The notes beneath the pieces were generated by a model. It ran no database searches, had not been told where the DNA came from, and saw only the letters and a program-made list of their open reading frames with translations. Of a DNA stretch of 64,000 bases, positions 23,326-33,359 are shown one piece after another. The first letter of the stretch is position 1, and every line of letters starts with the position of its first letter. The translations under genes and the position numbers were made by a program. Source of the stretch: Halorubellus salinus (GTDB lineage Archaea > Halobacteriota > Halobacteria > Halobacteriales > Natrialbaceae); the NCBI RefSeq assembly GCF_020567525.1, contig NZ_JAJCVI010000006.1:124001-188000 (forward strand), given 5' to 3'.

Positions 23326-25395
23326 ATGACCAAGAACACGAGACTAAGCGACCTCAGCCAGGACTACAAGGAGTCGATGCCCGCAGACCTGCGGGAGACC
23401 AAGAGCTTCCAGTGGTACCTCGACGAGTGCTACGCCGACCCGAAGGTGGCGCGCAACGCCCACCAGCGAGTCGCCGACATGTTCGACCACTACGGCACCG
23501 AGTACGACGAGGAAGCCGGCGTCGTCGAGTACAAGCTCGCGAGCGAAGACCCCCTGAACGACGGCGAGAACACGTTCTTCGGGCGCGTCATCCACGAGAG
23601 CATCCACGAGTTCGTCAACAAGGTCAAATCCGGCGCACGCCGACTCGGCCCCGAACGACGCATCAAACTCCTCCTGGGGCCGGTGGGGTCCGGGAAGAGC
23701 CACTTCGACAAACAGGTCCGCGAGTACTTCGAGGACTACACGCTCCGGGACGACGGCCGGATGTACACGTTCCGGTGGACGAACCTCACCGACGTCATCC
23801 ACGACCAGGACCCCGCGGACGCGACCGTTCGCTCCCCGATGAACCAGGACCCGCTCGTCCTCCTTCCCCACGAGCAACGGAAGGCCGTCATCGCGGACCT
23901 GAACGCCGAACTCGACGCGCCGTACACGATCCGGAACGAGCAGAGCCTCGACCCCGAATCGGAGTTCTACATGGACGAACTCCTCGCGTACTACGACGAC
24001 GACCTCGAGAGCGTCCTCGAGAACCACGTCGAGATCGTTCGACTGATCGCGGACGAGAACAAGCGCCAGTGCCTGGAGACGTTCGAACCGAAGGACAAGA
24101 AGAACCAGGACGAGACCGAGCTCACGGGCGACGTCAACTACTCGAAGATCGCGATCTACGGCGAGAGCGACCCGCGAGCGTTCGACTACTCGGGCGCGTT
24201 CTGTAACGCGAACCGCGGCCTCTTCTCCGGCGAGGAGCTCCTGAAGCTCCAGCGGGAGTTCCTGTACGACTTCCTGCACGCCACCCAGGAGATGACGATC
24301 AAACCGAAGAACAACCCGCGCATCGACATCGACCAGGTGATCGTCGGGCGGACGAACATGCCCGAGTACAAGGACAAGAAGGGCGACGAGAAGATGGAAG
24401 CGTTCAACGACCGCACGAAACGCATCGACTTCCCGTACGTCCTCGGGTACGAGGAGGAGGCCCAGATCTACCTGAAGATGCTGAACAACGCGGACGTCCC
24501 GGACATCAACATCGAACCGCACGCGATGGAGATGGCGGGCCTGTTCGCGGTCCTCACCCGCATCGAGGAGCCCGACAACGACACCGTCGAGATGCTCCAG
24601 AAGGCGAAGGCCTATAATGGAGAAATCGACGATGGCGACGACATCGACGTGAAGAAGCTCCGCGAGGAGGCCGAAGCGAAGGCCGAGATCGGCGAGGGCA
24701 TGGAGGGCGTGAGTCCGCGGTTCATCGGCGACGAGATCGCCGAAGCGATCATGGACTCCAAGCACCGCAGCCGCGGGTTCCTGTCGCCGTTGACGGTGTT
24801 CAACTTCTTCGAGGAGAACCTCGAGCACCACGGCTCCATCCCCGAGGAGAACTTCGAGAAGTACTACCGGTACCTCGAACTCGTCCGCGAGGAGTACAAG
24901 GAACGCGCCATCGAGGACGTCCGGCACGCGCTGGCGTACGACGTGGACGAGATCCAGCGGCAGGGCGAGAAGTACATGGACCACGTGATGGCGTACATCG
25001 ACGACGACCGCGTCGAGGACGAGATCACGGGCCAGATGCAGGAGCCCGACGAGACGTTCCTCCGGAGCGTCGAGGAGAAGCTCGACATCCCGGAGGACCG
25101 CAAGGACGACTTCCGGCAGGAGGTCAGTAACTGGGTGAGTCGGCGCGCTCGCACCGGCGACACGTTCGACCCGACGGACAACGAGCGCCTGCGCCGCGCG
25201 CTCGAACGGAAGCTCTGGGAGGACAAGAAGCACAACATCAACTTCTCCGCGCTCGTGTCGGCGAACGAGAGCGACGACGACGAGCGGAACTCGTGGGTCG
25301 ACGCGCTCGTCGACCAGGGATACTCGCGCGGCGGTGCGAAGGAGGTCCTCGAGTTCGCCGGCGCGGAGGTCGCCAAGTCCGAGATGAGCGACTGA
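23326..25395 (+). CDS. prkA: PrkA-type serine protein kinase / AAA protein (first copy)
   Basis: 689 residues from the ATG at 23326. It has the N-terminal AAA domain of the PrkA/YeaG family, with P-loop GPVGSGKS at residues 118-125, and the C-terminal PrkA kinase-like domain (SRGFLSPLTVFNFFEENLE and ERKLWEDKKHNINFSALV). Bacterial PrkA/YeaG phosphorylates proteins or acts as an AAA protease-like chaperone in stationary phase, nitrogen starvation and sporulation; the archaeal role is untested. It is first of four tightly linked genes (prkA, prkA-like, yeaH-like, spoVR), the same partners as yeaG-yeaH-ycgB in bacteria. The TGA overlaps the ATG of the next gene by one base. Confidence 0.92.
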   Translation: MTKNTRLSDLSQDYKESMPADLRETKSFQWYLDECYADPKVARNAHQRVADMFDHYGTEYDEEAGVVEYKLASEDPLNDGENTFFGRVIHESIHEFVNKVKSGARRLGPERRIKLLLGPVGSGKSHFDKQVREYFEDYTLRDDGRMYTFRWTNLTDVIHDQDPADATVRSPMNQDPLVLLPHEQRKAVIADLNAELDAPYTIRNEQSLDPESEFYMDELLAYYDDDLESVLENHVEIVRLIADENKRQCLETFEPKDKKNQDETELTGDVNYSKIAIYGESDPRAFDYSGAFCNANRGLFSGEELLKLQREFLYDFLHATQEMTIKPKNNPRIDIDQVIVGRTNMPEYKDKKGDEKMEAFNDRTKRIDFPYVLGYEEEAQIYLKMLNNADVPDINIEPHAMEMAGLFAVLTRIEEPDNDTVEMLQKAKAYNGEIDDGDDIDVKKLREEAEAKAEIGEGMEGVSPRFIGDEIAEAIMDSKHRSRGFLSPLTVFNFFEENLEHHGSIPEENFEKYYRYLELVREEYKERAIEDVRHALAYDVDEIQRQGEKYMDHVMAYIDDDRVEDEITGQMQEPDETFLRSVEEKLDIPEDRKDDFRQEVSNWVSRRARTGDTFDPTDNERLRRALERKLWEDKKHNINFSALVSANESDDDERNSWVDALVDQGYSRGGAKEVLEFAGAEVAKSEMSD

Positions 25396-27692
25396 TGGCG
25401 GGCGGCGAGGACTTCGTCTCGGCGGTCGACCGCGAACTCGAGGCGACCTACGAGGCGCCGATGCGGATCGACGAGTACGTCGACCGCGTGCTCGAGCAGC
25501 CGACGGTCGCGAGTCACGCGTCGAAGTACCTCCTGGAGGCGATCGAGTCGATGGGGACGCGTTCGGTCGTCGAGGAGGGCGAGGAGACCGAGCGCTACCG
25601 GTTCTTCGACGACCCGCACAACGACGGCGAGCACGCGGTCCTCGGGAACACGCAGGTACTGAACGCGTTCGTCGACGACCTCCGCACGATCGCGGCCGGT
25701 CGTGGGAAGCACGAGAAGATACTGTGGTTCGACGGGCCGACGGCGACCGGGAAGTCCGAGCTGAAGCGCTGTCTCGTCAACGGCCTGCGGGAGTACTCGA
25801 AGACGCCGGAGGGCCGTCGGTACACGCTCGAGTGGAACGTCGCGAGTGCGAGTTCGGGCGGTCGCGGGCTCGCGTACGGCGAGGACGCGAGCGCGTCGGC
25901 GGCGGCGGCCGAGGAGAACTGGTACGAGAGCCCGGTACAGGTGCATCCGCTCTCGGTGTTCCCGGAGTCGGTGCGCGCGGACATCCTCGCGGCGGTGAAC
26001 GACGAGAGCGAGGACCTCCCGATCCGGGTCGAGGAGCGCCTCGACCCGTTCTCGCGGGAGGCGTACGACGTCCTCGAGGAACGGTACCGCCGGCAGGGTC
26101 GCGACGCGCTGTTCTCCGCGATCAGTGACCCCCAGCACTTGCGCGTGAAGAACTACGTCGTGGACGTCGGGCACGGCATCGGCATCCTCCACAGCGAGGA
26201 CGACGGCAGTCCGAAGGAGCGCCTCGTCGGGTCGTGGATGCGCGGGATGCTCCAGAAGCTCGACTCGCGGGGGCGGAAGAACCCGCAGGCGTTCAGTTAC
26301 GACGGCGTCCTCAGTCAGGGGAACGGTCTCCTGACGGTCGTGGAGGACGCCGCCCAGCACGCGGACCTCCTCCAGAAGCTCCTGAACGTCCCCGACGAAG
26401 GGAGCGTGAAGCTCGACAAGGGCATCGGGATGGACGTCGACAGCCAGTTGCTCATCATCTCGAACCCGGACCTGGAGGCGACGCTGAACCAGCACGCGGA
26501 CCGACAGGGCATGGACCCACTGAAAGCACTGAAACGCCGGCTCGACAAGCACGAGTTCCGGTACCTGACGAACCTGAGTCTGGAGACGGAGCTCATCCGC
26601 CGCGAGCTCACCGGGGAGACAGACGTGTGGACGGCGTCGACGTACGACGACCTCGAGGCGCGCATCCGCGAACCGGTCGTCATCTCGGTGAAGAGCGGTG
26701 ACGGGGAGCTCGTTCCGAAGGAGTTCGCGCCGCACACGGTCGAGGCGGCGGCGCTGTACGCGGTCGTCTCGCGCCTCGAGGACGGCGACCTGCCGAGCGA
26801 CCTCGACCTCGTCGACAAGGCGGTCCTGTACGACCGCGGGTACCTCCAGGACGGCGATACGCGCCGGGAGGCAGCGGACTTCGAGTTCGTCGACGGCGAC
26901 GAGGACGGCAAGCACGGCATCCCGGTGACGTTCACGCGGGACGTCCTCGCGGACCTCCTGCACGAGGAACGGGACCGCCATCATCCGGAGTACGACGTCG
27001 CGAGCGTGGTCATGCCTCGCGACGTCCTGAACGCGATGGTGGAGGGCCTCTCGGAGGCGCCCGTGTTCTCGGCGGGCGAACGCTCGGAGTTCGAGTCCCG
27101 GGTCGCGGCCGTGAAGAACCACGTGTTCGGCGAGCAGGAGACGGACGTGCTCGACGCCATCATGCACGACCGTCGCGTCGACGAGGCGACCGTCGAGGAG
27201 TACGTCGAGCACGTGTACGCGCTGGAGACCGACGACCCGATCACGAACGACCGCGGGGAGCGCGTCGACCCGGACCCGCTCCTGATGAAGGTGTTCGAGG
27301 TCGAGCACCTCGGGCGGTTCGACGACGGCGACTACGGACCGGGTGGCGACCCGAGCGAGGACGTCGTGGCGTTCCGCCGGGAGAAGGTCATCACGGCGCT
27401 GAACCGGTACGCGTGGGAGCAACGCGGCGACGACTTCAGCGTGAGCGACGTCGAGCTGACCGCGATCCCCGTCATCAAGGCGGTGCTTGAGGAGAACGAC
27501 TGGGACGACGTCCGGCGGACCTACGAGGACTTCGACCCCCGCCAGTGGGAGGACCCACCGAGCGGGACGGAGACGGAGCGAGTGAAGGACCGAACGATAG
27601 ACGCGCTCGTCGAGCACTACGGGTACTCGGCGGCGTCCGCGGAACTCACGAGTAGACACGTCATGGGACAGGTGGCTTACAGATGGGACTGA
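25395..27692 (+). CDS. PrkA-type protein, second divergent copy
   Basis: 765 residues. It has the same order as the preceding gene but only low identity: P-loop GPTATGKS at residues 114-121, Walker-B-like and sensor region [27 protein letters not shown] and [15 protein letters not shown], then a PrkA-like C-terminal domain ([13 protein letters not shown]). An inserted Ala/Ser/Gly segment ([20 protein letters not shown]) follows the P-loop strand. The start overlaps the previous stop, and the end overlaps the start of the yeaH-like gene by 10 bp, so translational coupling and a hetero-oligomer of two PrkA-type subunits are plausible. Confidence 0.9.
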   Translation: MAGGEDFVSAVDRELEATYEAPMRIDEYVDRVLEQPTVASHASKYLLEAIESMGTRSVVEEGEETERYRFFDDPHNDGEHAVLGNTQVLNAFVDDLRTIAAGRGKHEKILWFDGPTATGKSELKRCLVNGLREYSKTPEGRRYTLEWNVASASSGGRGLAYGEDASASAAAAEENWYESPVQVHPLSVFPESVRADILAAVNDESEDLPIRVEERLDPFSREAYDVLEERYRRQGRDALFSAISDPQHLRVKNYVVDVGHGIGILHSEDDGSPKERLVGSWMRGMLQKLDSRGRKNPQAFSYDGVLSQGNGLLTVVEDAAQHADLLQKLLNVPDEGSVKLDKGIGMDVDSQLLIISNPDLEATLNQHADRQGMDPLKALKRRLDKHEFRYLTNLSLETELIRRELTGETDVWTASTYDDLEARIREPVVISVKSGDGELVPKEFAPHTVEAAALYAVVSRLEDGDLPSDLDLVDKAVLYDRGYLQDGDTRREAADFEFVDGDEDGKHGIPVTFTRDVLADLLHEERDRHHPEYDVASVVMPRDVLNAMVEGLSEAPVFSAGERSEFESRVAAVKNHVFGEQETDVLDAIMHDRRVDEATVEEYVEHVYALETDDPITNDRGERVDPDPLLMKVFEVEHLGRFDDGDYGPGGDPSEDVVAFRREKVITALNRYAWEQRGDDFSVSDVELTAIPVIKAVLEENDWDDVRRTYEDFDPRQWEDPPSGTETERVKDRTIDALVEHYGYSAASAELTSRHVMGQVAYRWD

Positions 27693-28996
27693 AAGACGAC
27701 CTCGACCGGTTCCGGGAGGTCGGTGAACAGCGCCGCGAGGACCTCGCGGAGTTCATCCAGTACGGTGAGCTCGGCGCGAGCGGACGGGACGACGTCCGCA
27801 TCCCGATCAAGATCGTGGACCTGCCCGCGTTCGAGTACGACAAGCTCGACCAGGGCGGCGTCGGGCAGGGCGAGGGCGCCCAGCCCGGTGACCCGGTCGG
27901 GCAACCCCAGCCTCAGCCCGGTGACGGCGACGAGGAGGGCGACCCCGGCGAGGAGTCCGGTGAGCACGAGTACTACGAGATGGACCCCGAGGAGTTCGCG
28001 GAGGAACTCGACGAGGAACTCGGCCTCGACCTCGACCCGAAGGGCAAGCGCGTCATCGAGGAGAAGGAGGGACCGTACACGGACATGACGCGCTCGGGAC
28101 CGAACTCGACGCTGGACTTCGAGCGGATGTTCAAGGAGGGCCTCAAGCGGAAGATGGCGATGGACTTCGACGAGGCGTACCTGAAGGAGGTCCTGAAGGT
28201 CGACGGCGTCGGCCCGCAGACGGCGTTCGAGTGGGCGCGCGGCGAATCCATCCCAGTGAGCAAGGCGTGGCTCGTGGACGCGTACTCGAAGATCCCCGAC
28301 GACGAGAAGACCACGTGGGCGAGCATGGAGGAGATGGCCGGGAACGTCGACCGCGAACCCATCCAGGCGAAGATTCAACGCGAGGGCATCAAGCACGTCC
28401 CGTTCCGTCGGGAGGACGAACGCTACCGGCACCCGGAGATCATCGAGGAGAAGGAGAAGAACGTCGTCGTGGTGAACATCCGCGACGTCTCCGGGTCGAT
28501 GCGCGAGAAGAAGCGCGAACTCGTCGAGCGCGTGTTCACGCCACTGGACTGGTACCTCACGGGGAAGTACGACAACGCGGAGTTCGTCTACATCGCGCAC
28601 GACGCCGAGGCGTGGCAGGTCGAGCGCGAGGAGTTCTTCGGCATCCGGAGCGGCGGCGGGACGAAGATATCGAGCGCGTACGAACTCGCCCAGGCGCTCC
28701 TCGAGGAGTACCCCTGGAGCGAGTGGAACCGGTACGTGTTCGCGGCGGGCGACAGCGAGAACTCGAGCAACGACACCGAGGAGAACGTGATACCACTCAT
28801 GGAGCAGATCCCGGCGAACCTGCACGCGTACGTCGAGACTCAACCGACGGGAACGGCGATCAACGCGACGCACGCCGAGGAGGTACAGAGTCACTTCGGG
28901 GACAGCGACAACGTCGCCGTGGCGTACGTCTCCGGCCCCGAGGACGTGACGGACGCGATATACGACATCCTCTCCACGGAGGACGATAGCGAATGA
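27683..28996 (+). CDS. yeaH: YeaH/DUF444 (UPF0229) family VWA-like protein
   Basis: 437 residues. The N-terminal part is charged with a Gly/Gln/Pro-rich linker (about 70-95). The C-terminal half is a von Willebrand A-like domain with the MIDAS start [12 protein letters not shown] (Asp268, Ser270, Ser272) and [10 protein letters not shown] supplying the Thr. In bacteria YeaH is encoded beside YeaG and is thought to be its partner. The ATG at 27683 lies inside the end of the upstream prkA-like gene. Confidence 0.9.
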   Translation: MGLKDDLDRFREVGEQRREDLAEFIQYGELGASGRDDVRIPIKIVDLPAFEYDKLDQGGVGQGEGAQPGDPVGQPQPQPGDGDEEGDPGEESGEHEYYEMDPEEFAEELDEELGLDLDPKGKRVIEEKEGPYTDMTRSGPNSTLDFERMFKEGLKRKMAMDFDEAYLKEVLKVDGVGPQTAFEWARGESIPVSKAWLVDAYSKIPDDEKTTWASMEEMAGNVDREPIQAKIQREGIKHVPFRREDERYRHPEIIEEKEKNVVVVNIRDVSGSMREKKRELVERVFTPLDWYLTGKYDNAEFVYIAHDAEAWQVEREEFFGIRSGGGTKISSAYELAQALLEEYPWSEWNRYVFAAGDSENSSNDTEENVIPLMEQIPANLHAYVETQPTGTAINATHAEEVQSHFGDSDNVAVAYVSGPEDVTDAIYDILSTEDDSE

Positions 28997-29033
28997 CGAC
29001 CGACGACCGCGGTTCGACGGAAGGTGAGGCAGT

Positions 29034-31028
29034 ATGAGCGAGAAGGACCGGTTCAACAAGCAGCGGATCGCGGGCGAGCTCGAGGAGCCCGTCGAGGAAG
29101 CCAGGAACCTCGCACTGAAGCTCGGCCTGGTGCCGTACGACGTGAACTACTGGGTCGTCGACTACGACGAGATGAACGAGCTCATCGCGTACGGCGGGTT
29201 CCAGCACCGCTATCCCCATTGGCGGTGGGGGATGCAGTACGACCGCCAGCAGAAGCAAGGACAGTACGCTGGCGGGAAGGCGTTCGAGATCGTGAACAAC
29301 GACGATCCGGCGCACGCGTTCCTCCAGGAGTCGAACACGATCGCGGACCAGAAGGCGGTCATCACGCACGTGGAGGCGCACAGCGACTTCTTCGCGAACA
29401 ACGAGTGGTTCCAGTTGTTCGGGGAGGGCGCGGACGCGGCGGCGATGCTGGAGCGGCACGCGAACGCGATATCGGCGTACATGAGCGACCCGGACGTCGA
29501 GCGTGCGGCCGTCGAACGTTGGATCGACAACGCGCTCGTGCTCGAGGACAACATCGACCAGCACGAGCCGTACGCGCCCGTGGAGACCGAGGACGGCGGC
29601 GACGAGGTGGCGGTCGACGACGAGGTGAAGGACAAGCTCGCGGACCTCGACCTCTCCGAGGAGGTGCGGCGGCAGGTGTTCGACGAGGAGTTCCTCGCGG
29701 ACGACGACGACGAGCCGGTGTCGTTCCCGCCGACGCCGGAGAAGGACGTCCTCGGGTTCCTCCGGCGGCACGGGAAGCGGTTCGACGAGGACGCGGGTCG
29801 CGCGATGGAGATGACGGAGTGGCAGACGGACGTCCTCGACATGCTCCGCGCGGAGGCGTACTACTTCGCGCCCCAGAAGATGACGAAGGTCATGAACGAG
29901 GGGTGGGCGGCGTACTGGGAGTCCCTGATGATGACCGACGAGGGGTTCGCCGGCGCGGACGAGTTCCTGAACTACGCGGACCACATGGCCAGAGTGCTCG
30001 GGTCGCCGGGTCTGAATCCGTACAAGCTCGGGATGGAGATGTGGGAGTACGTGGAGAATCGCGCGAACCGCCGCGAGGTCCTCGAACGACTCCTCAGGGT
30101 CGAGGGCGTGACGTGGCGGAACCTCGACGACGTCGTCGACTTCGACGCGGTCCTGGGGACGCTCGAACCGCCGGAAGCGCTCGCGAGCATCACGCCCGAG
30201 TCCCTGGGCGCGCTCGACGACGTGTCCGACGAGTACGTCGACGCGGACGCGCTCGCGGCGGCGAAAGCCGGGGACGTCGACGTCGAGCAGTACCCGTGGA
30301 AGGTCCTGACGACCGACGGGTTGGCGCGCCGGCACTTCTCGCTCGTCAAGCGCGGGAATCGGACGTTCCTCTCGCGAGCGACCCAGAGCGAACTCGAGCA
30401 GATCGGTCGGTACCTGTTCGACGACGCGCGCTACGGGAGCGTCGAGGCGGCCCTGGAAGACGTCGACTACTCGGCGGGCTGGGAGCGGATGCGCGAGATC
30501 CGCCAGAGTCACAACGACGTGACGTTCCTCGACGAGTTCCTGACCCAGGAGTTCGTGGATGCGAACGACTACTTCACGTACGAGTTCAGTCACGCGACCG
30601 GCCAGAATCGCGTGGCGAGCGTCGACGCGACGGACGTGAAGAAGAAGCTCCTGCTGCAGTTCACGAACTTCGGGAAGCCGACGATCGCGGTGTACGACGG
30701 GAACTTCGACAACCGGAACGAGCTCCTGCTCGGTCACCAGTACAACGGCGTGATGCTGGACGTGAAGCAAGCGAAGCAGGTCCTAGAGCGCGTGTTCGAG
30801 CTCTGGGGGCGGCCGGTGAACCTCCTGACCATCGTGAAGGAGCTCTCGGATCACGACCGCGAGGTGGCGCGCCGCCGGAACAAGGAGCCTGAGCCCAGCG
30901 AGCAGGGCAAGCGCTTCCGGTTCGACGGCGAGGAGTTCGAGGAGTTCGACGTCCCGTGGGAGCAGGTGAGTCACCTGGCGGCGGACGACGTGGACTACGA
31001 CACGAAACCAGAGGAGTGGCTCGCCTGA
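29034..31028 (+). CDS. spoVR: SpoVR family protein
   Basis: 664 residues from the ATG at 29034, 37 bp after the YeaH stop and preceded by an AAGGTGAGG ribosome-binding-like sequence. Family landmarks are FQHRYPHWRWGMQYDRQQ near residue 57, THVEAHSDFFANNEWF near 111, LRAEAYYFAPQKMTKVMNEG near 275 (an HExxH-like position is replaced, as in the family) and LTREVFIYEFS-equivalent VDANDYFTYEFSHATGQN near 511. At 664 residues it is longer than bacterial SpoVR/YcgB (about 500), mainly through an acidic insertion at 190-225. Last gene of the prkA operon. Confidence 0.92.
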   Translation: MSEKDRFNKQRIAGELEEPVEEARNLALKLGLVPYDVNYWVVDYDEMNELIAYGGFQHRYPHWRWGMQYDRQQKQGQYAGGKAFEIVNNDDPAHAFLQESNTIADQKAVITHVEAHSDFFANNEWFQLFGEGADAAAMLERHANAISAYMSDPDVERAAVERWIDNALVLEDNIDQHEPYAPVETEDGGDEVAVDDEVKDKLADLDLSEEVRRQVFDEEFLADDDDEPVSFPPTPEKDVLGFLRRHGKRFDEDAGRAMEMTEWQTDVLDMLRAEAYYFAPQKMTKVMNEGWAAYWESLMMTDEGFAGADEFLNYADHMARVLGSPGLNPYKLGMEMWEYVENRANRREVLERLLRVEGVTWRNLDDVVDFDAVLGTLEPPEALASITPESLGALDDVSDEYVDADALAAAKAGDVDVEQYPWKVLTTDGLARRHFSLVKRGNRTFLSRATQSELEQIGRYLFDDARYGSVEAALEDVDYSAGWERMREIRQSHNDVTFLDEFLTQEFVDANDYFTYEFSHATGQNRVASVDATDVKKKLLLQFTNFGKPTIAVYDGNFDNRNELLLGHQYNGVMLDVKQAKQVLERVFELWGRPVNLLTIVKELSDHDREVARRRNKEPEPSEQGKRFRFDGEEFEEFDVPWEQVSHLAADDVDYDTKPEEWLA

Positions 31029-31049
31029 CCGTTCGTCCACGGACGCGCG

Positions 31050-31077
31050 TTCGTTCGGTCGCTTCGCGCTATTTTTC
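31050..31077 (+). terminator. Probable terminator of the prkA operon
   Basis: GC-rich GTTCGTTCGGTCGCTTCGCG is followed by CTATTTTT (T5 at 31072-31076). T tracts are rare in this GC-rich DNA, and one placed 40 bp after the spoVR stop fits an archaeal intrinsic termination site. Confidence 0.5.
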
Positions 31078-31177
31078 GTGATTTCACGGGGTAAGCTCGC
31101 GCTGAACGGCGGTTCGCTTGGCCGTCCGCAACCGTACGAGAGTCCTAACTAAGCCGTTAGCATGCCACATGCAGGGT

Positions 31178-31471
31178 ATGTCCACGTCCGAGTCCGAGGC
31201 CGCATCGACGGCCAGCTGTCCGTGGTGCAACGGAACCAGGGCGGGCGGTCGAACGGTTACCGTCGGTCCGCCGCCGCACCTCGGTGACGCGCACGCCTTC
31301 GAGATGCACGTCGACTGCGTGCACGACTGGCAGGAGTTCGTCGCACGCGCCCGCCAGCTGGCGTCCGCCGGCGCTCGCCAGACCCTCCTCACGTACCCGC
31401 TCGAGAACGGTATCGGTCGGCTCGTCGAGACCGGCCGCGGCGGCACGCACCCCCTGACCGCTGGCGACTGA
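31178..31471 (+). CDS. Small zinc-finger-like protein
   Basis: 97 residues from the ATG at 31178; an earlier ATG at 31118 would cross the apparent promoter. CPWC near residue 14 and the later VDCVHDW provide possible metal ligands. The helical part VARARQLASAGARQTLLTYP follows. Conserved-looking but with no assigned function; single-gene transcript after the prkA operon. Confidence 0.6.
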   Translation: MSTSESEAASTASCPWCNGTRAGGRTVTVGPPPHLGDAHAFEMHVDCVHDWQEFVARARQLASAGARQTLLTYPLENGIGRLVETGRGGTHPLTAGD

Positions 31472-31519
31472 CCGCGACCGCCCACCACGCCGCCTCAGTT
31501 CTGGGAGTCCACCACGCGA

Positions 31520-33190
31520 TCAGTTCGACGACCGGTCGCGGCGTCGCGCGACCAGCGCGACTGCAGCGAGCGCGACGGCCGCGGCGACCGGACCGAACCC
31601 GGGAAGCGAGCCGTCCTCGTCGCTGCGGTCGCCGAGCGTCGGCCCGTCGTCCGCGTCGACGTTGCCGACGACGAGCGTCCCGGTCTCGCGCGACCCGTTC
31701 GCCTCGACGACGTACTGGCGAGACCCCTCGAGCACGCGCGACGCGTCGAACGACAGGTCGACGACCGTCCGGCCGTTCCCCGGGACGACGACCTCGCGTT
31801 CGGTGACGTGCCCGCCGATGGTGACCGAGACGGGGACGCTCCCGGTGCGTTCACCGCGGTTCACGAGCGTCACCGTGAAGTTCGCGACGCCGTCGGCGGG
31901 CACGCTCTCGGGGGCGGTGACGGAGTCCAGTGCGACGACCGGCCGGTCCGGTTCGGTCCCGGCAGCGACGACGCGGACGTTCACGTTCATCACCTCGTCC
32001 CCGGCGCGGTAGGGGTGGGCGCGCATGATGCGGAAGTCGACGTCGTACTGGGTGTCGACCGCGAGCGCGTCGGACCCGGGCGCGAACCCGACGACGATGC
32101 GGCCCTCCCGGACGTCGACGTAGTCCGCGGCGGTGAGTCGAACGCCGTCGTCGCCGTTCTCGGGCGTGATCGAGAGCACGACCTGGTCGGGCCCGACCGA
32201 CCGGAGGTCGCGGGTCGCGTTCACCGCGCCGAACACGCCCTGGGTGTGGACGACGACGAACAGCCACTCGTCGGTCTCCACCTGCCCCGTCGACACTCGC
32301 TGCTCGAAGCTCGCTTCGGGCGACCCGGCCGCGGGCGCCTCGAAGACGTCCATCCGACCGGTGTAGAGCGGCTCCAGGTCGACGACGACGGCGCCGCGGT
32401 CGAGGACGGTGCCGTTCGCGCGGGCCGTCAGGTGGTATTCGCCTTCGCGGAGGAACCCGTCGAGGTCGCGCTCGCGGTTCGCGTCGACGACCGCGTCCTC
32501 GTCGGGCGTTCGGAGCGCGACAGCCCCGCGGCCGGCGTAGAACGTGTTCCAGTCGAGGAGGACCTCGCCGTCGCCGTCGCGGTCGACGACGGTCGCGGTG
32601 ACGCGGTACCTGCCGCGGTCGCCGGCGAGGGAGACGGTTGCGCGGGTCGTCCCGTTCGGGAGCGACATCGGGATGGAGACGACGTCGGCGGGCTGGTCGA
32701 CGGTCACCTCGGGGACGACCCCTGGTTCGTACGGTCCGCCGACGCCGAACGTCGTCGACACCTGCTCGCCGGCGTTCACGGCGACGACGACCACGCGATA
32801 CGAACCGGGCGCGAGCGCGCCGAACGACACGGTCTCCTCGTCGGCGTCGAGCGACACCCGCTTTATCCCCTGACGCGTCCCGTTCGCGTCGTAGACGTAC
32901 AGCGCGTAGAGACTGCGTTCCTGGCCGGTGATGGTGACGGTCACCGCTTCGTCGGGGGCGTACGTGGCGTTCGTCTCGACGGAGACGCCCTCGGCCTCGT
33001 CCCGCGGCCGGTCGAACGCGGCGGTCGAATCGAGCGTGGTGGTCGAATCGGACGCGTCCGTCGATTCGAACGCGCCGGTCGCGTCGCTGGCGCCGGTCGC
33101 GTCGCTGGCGGCCGCCGCCCCGCCCGTCGCCCCGGCGACCGCCGCACCGGCCAGCATCGTCGTCGCGAGCACCACCCACGCCCAACGCAT
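31520..33190 (-). CDS. Secreted surface protein with PGF-type C-terminal anchor (first of two)
   Basis: 556 residues from the ATG at 33190. A Sec signal peptide (MRWAWVVLATTMLAGAAVAG) is followed by a low-complexity Ser/Thr/Asp/Ala region (to about residue 65), several beta-sandwich repeats and many NxT/NxS sequons typical of N-glycosylated haloarchaeal envelope proteins (NAT, NGT, NRE-free areas between). The tail GSLPGFGPVAAAVALAAVALVARRRDRSS is the archaeosortase PGF-CTERM pattern: PGF, hydrophobic helix, Arg cluster; here PGFG is followed by a 20-residue helix and ARRRDR. It is likely lipid-linked after processing. It shares layout with the next gene, so the pair may form one surface complex. 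Confidence 0.8.
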   Translation of the reverse strand: MRWAWVVLATTMLAGAAVAGATGGAAAASDATGASDATGAFESTDASDSTTTLDSTAAFDRPRDEAEGVSVETNATYAPDEAVTVTITGQERSLYALYVYDANGTRQGIKRVSLDADEETVSFGALAPGSYRVVVVAVNAGEQVSTTFGVGGPYEPGVVPEVTVDQPADVVSIPMSLPNGTTRATVSLAGDRGRYRVTATVVDRDGDGEVLLDWNTFYAGRGAVALRTPDEDAVVDANRERDLDGFLREGEYHLTARANGTVLDRGAVVVDLEPLYTGRMDVFEAPAAGSPEASFEQRVSTGQVETDEWLFVVVHTQGVFGAVNATRDLRSVGPDQVVLSITPENGDDGVRLTAADYVDVREGRIVVGFAPGSDALAVDTQYDVDFRIMRAHPYRAGDEVMNVNVRVVAAGTEPDRPVVALDSVTAPESVPADGVANFTVTLVNRGERTGSVPVSVTIGGHVTEREVVVPGNGRTVVDLSFDASRVLEGSRQYVVEANGSRETGTLVVGNVDADDGPTLGDRSDEDGSLPGFGPVAAAVALAAVALVARRRDRSSN

Positions 33191-33261
33191 GCGAGGGGCT
33201 TTCGTGGCCGCGCGAATGAATCCCACGCTTCCGACAGGCGACGCTCGCGGTCGGTTCGACC

Positions 33262-33321
33262 CGTCGTCGCCGGTCGCGGCGAGCGCGTGACGCGTCGTCG
33301 CCGGTCGCGGCGAGTGCGTGA
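33262..33321. repeat. 31-bp tandem duplication between the two surface-protein genes
   Basis: CGTCGTCGCCGGTCGCGGCG occurs at 33262 and again at 33293, both followed by AG(C/T)GCGTGAC. It lies between the start of the downstream surface gene (33190) and the end of the upstream one (33360). Confidence 0.7.
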
Positions 33322-33359
33322 CCCGGCCCGTGCGAGACGGCTGGTCGTCCGGTCGTCGG

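Noticed and set aside
23010-23339. Opposite-strand frame of 109 codons in the prkA leader
   Set aside because: Composition is unlike neighbouring proteins and it would run into the TATA-rich promoter at its 3' end.
24864-27659. Large opposite-strand open frame (931 residues) over the prkA-like genes
   Set aside because: In GC-rich DNA the complement of acidic coding sequence stays open; the product is Arg/Val/Leu-rich and lacks any domain. Similar shadows at 15808-18624, 33318-35936, 4819-6369 and 40689-42779 were dismissed for the same reason.
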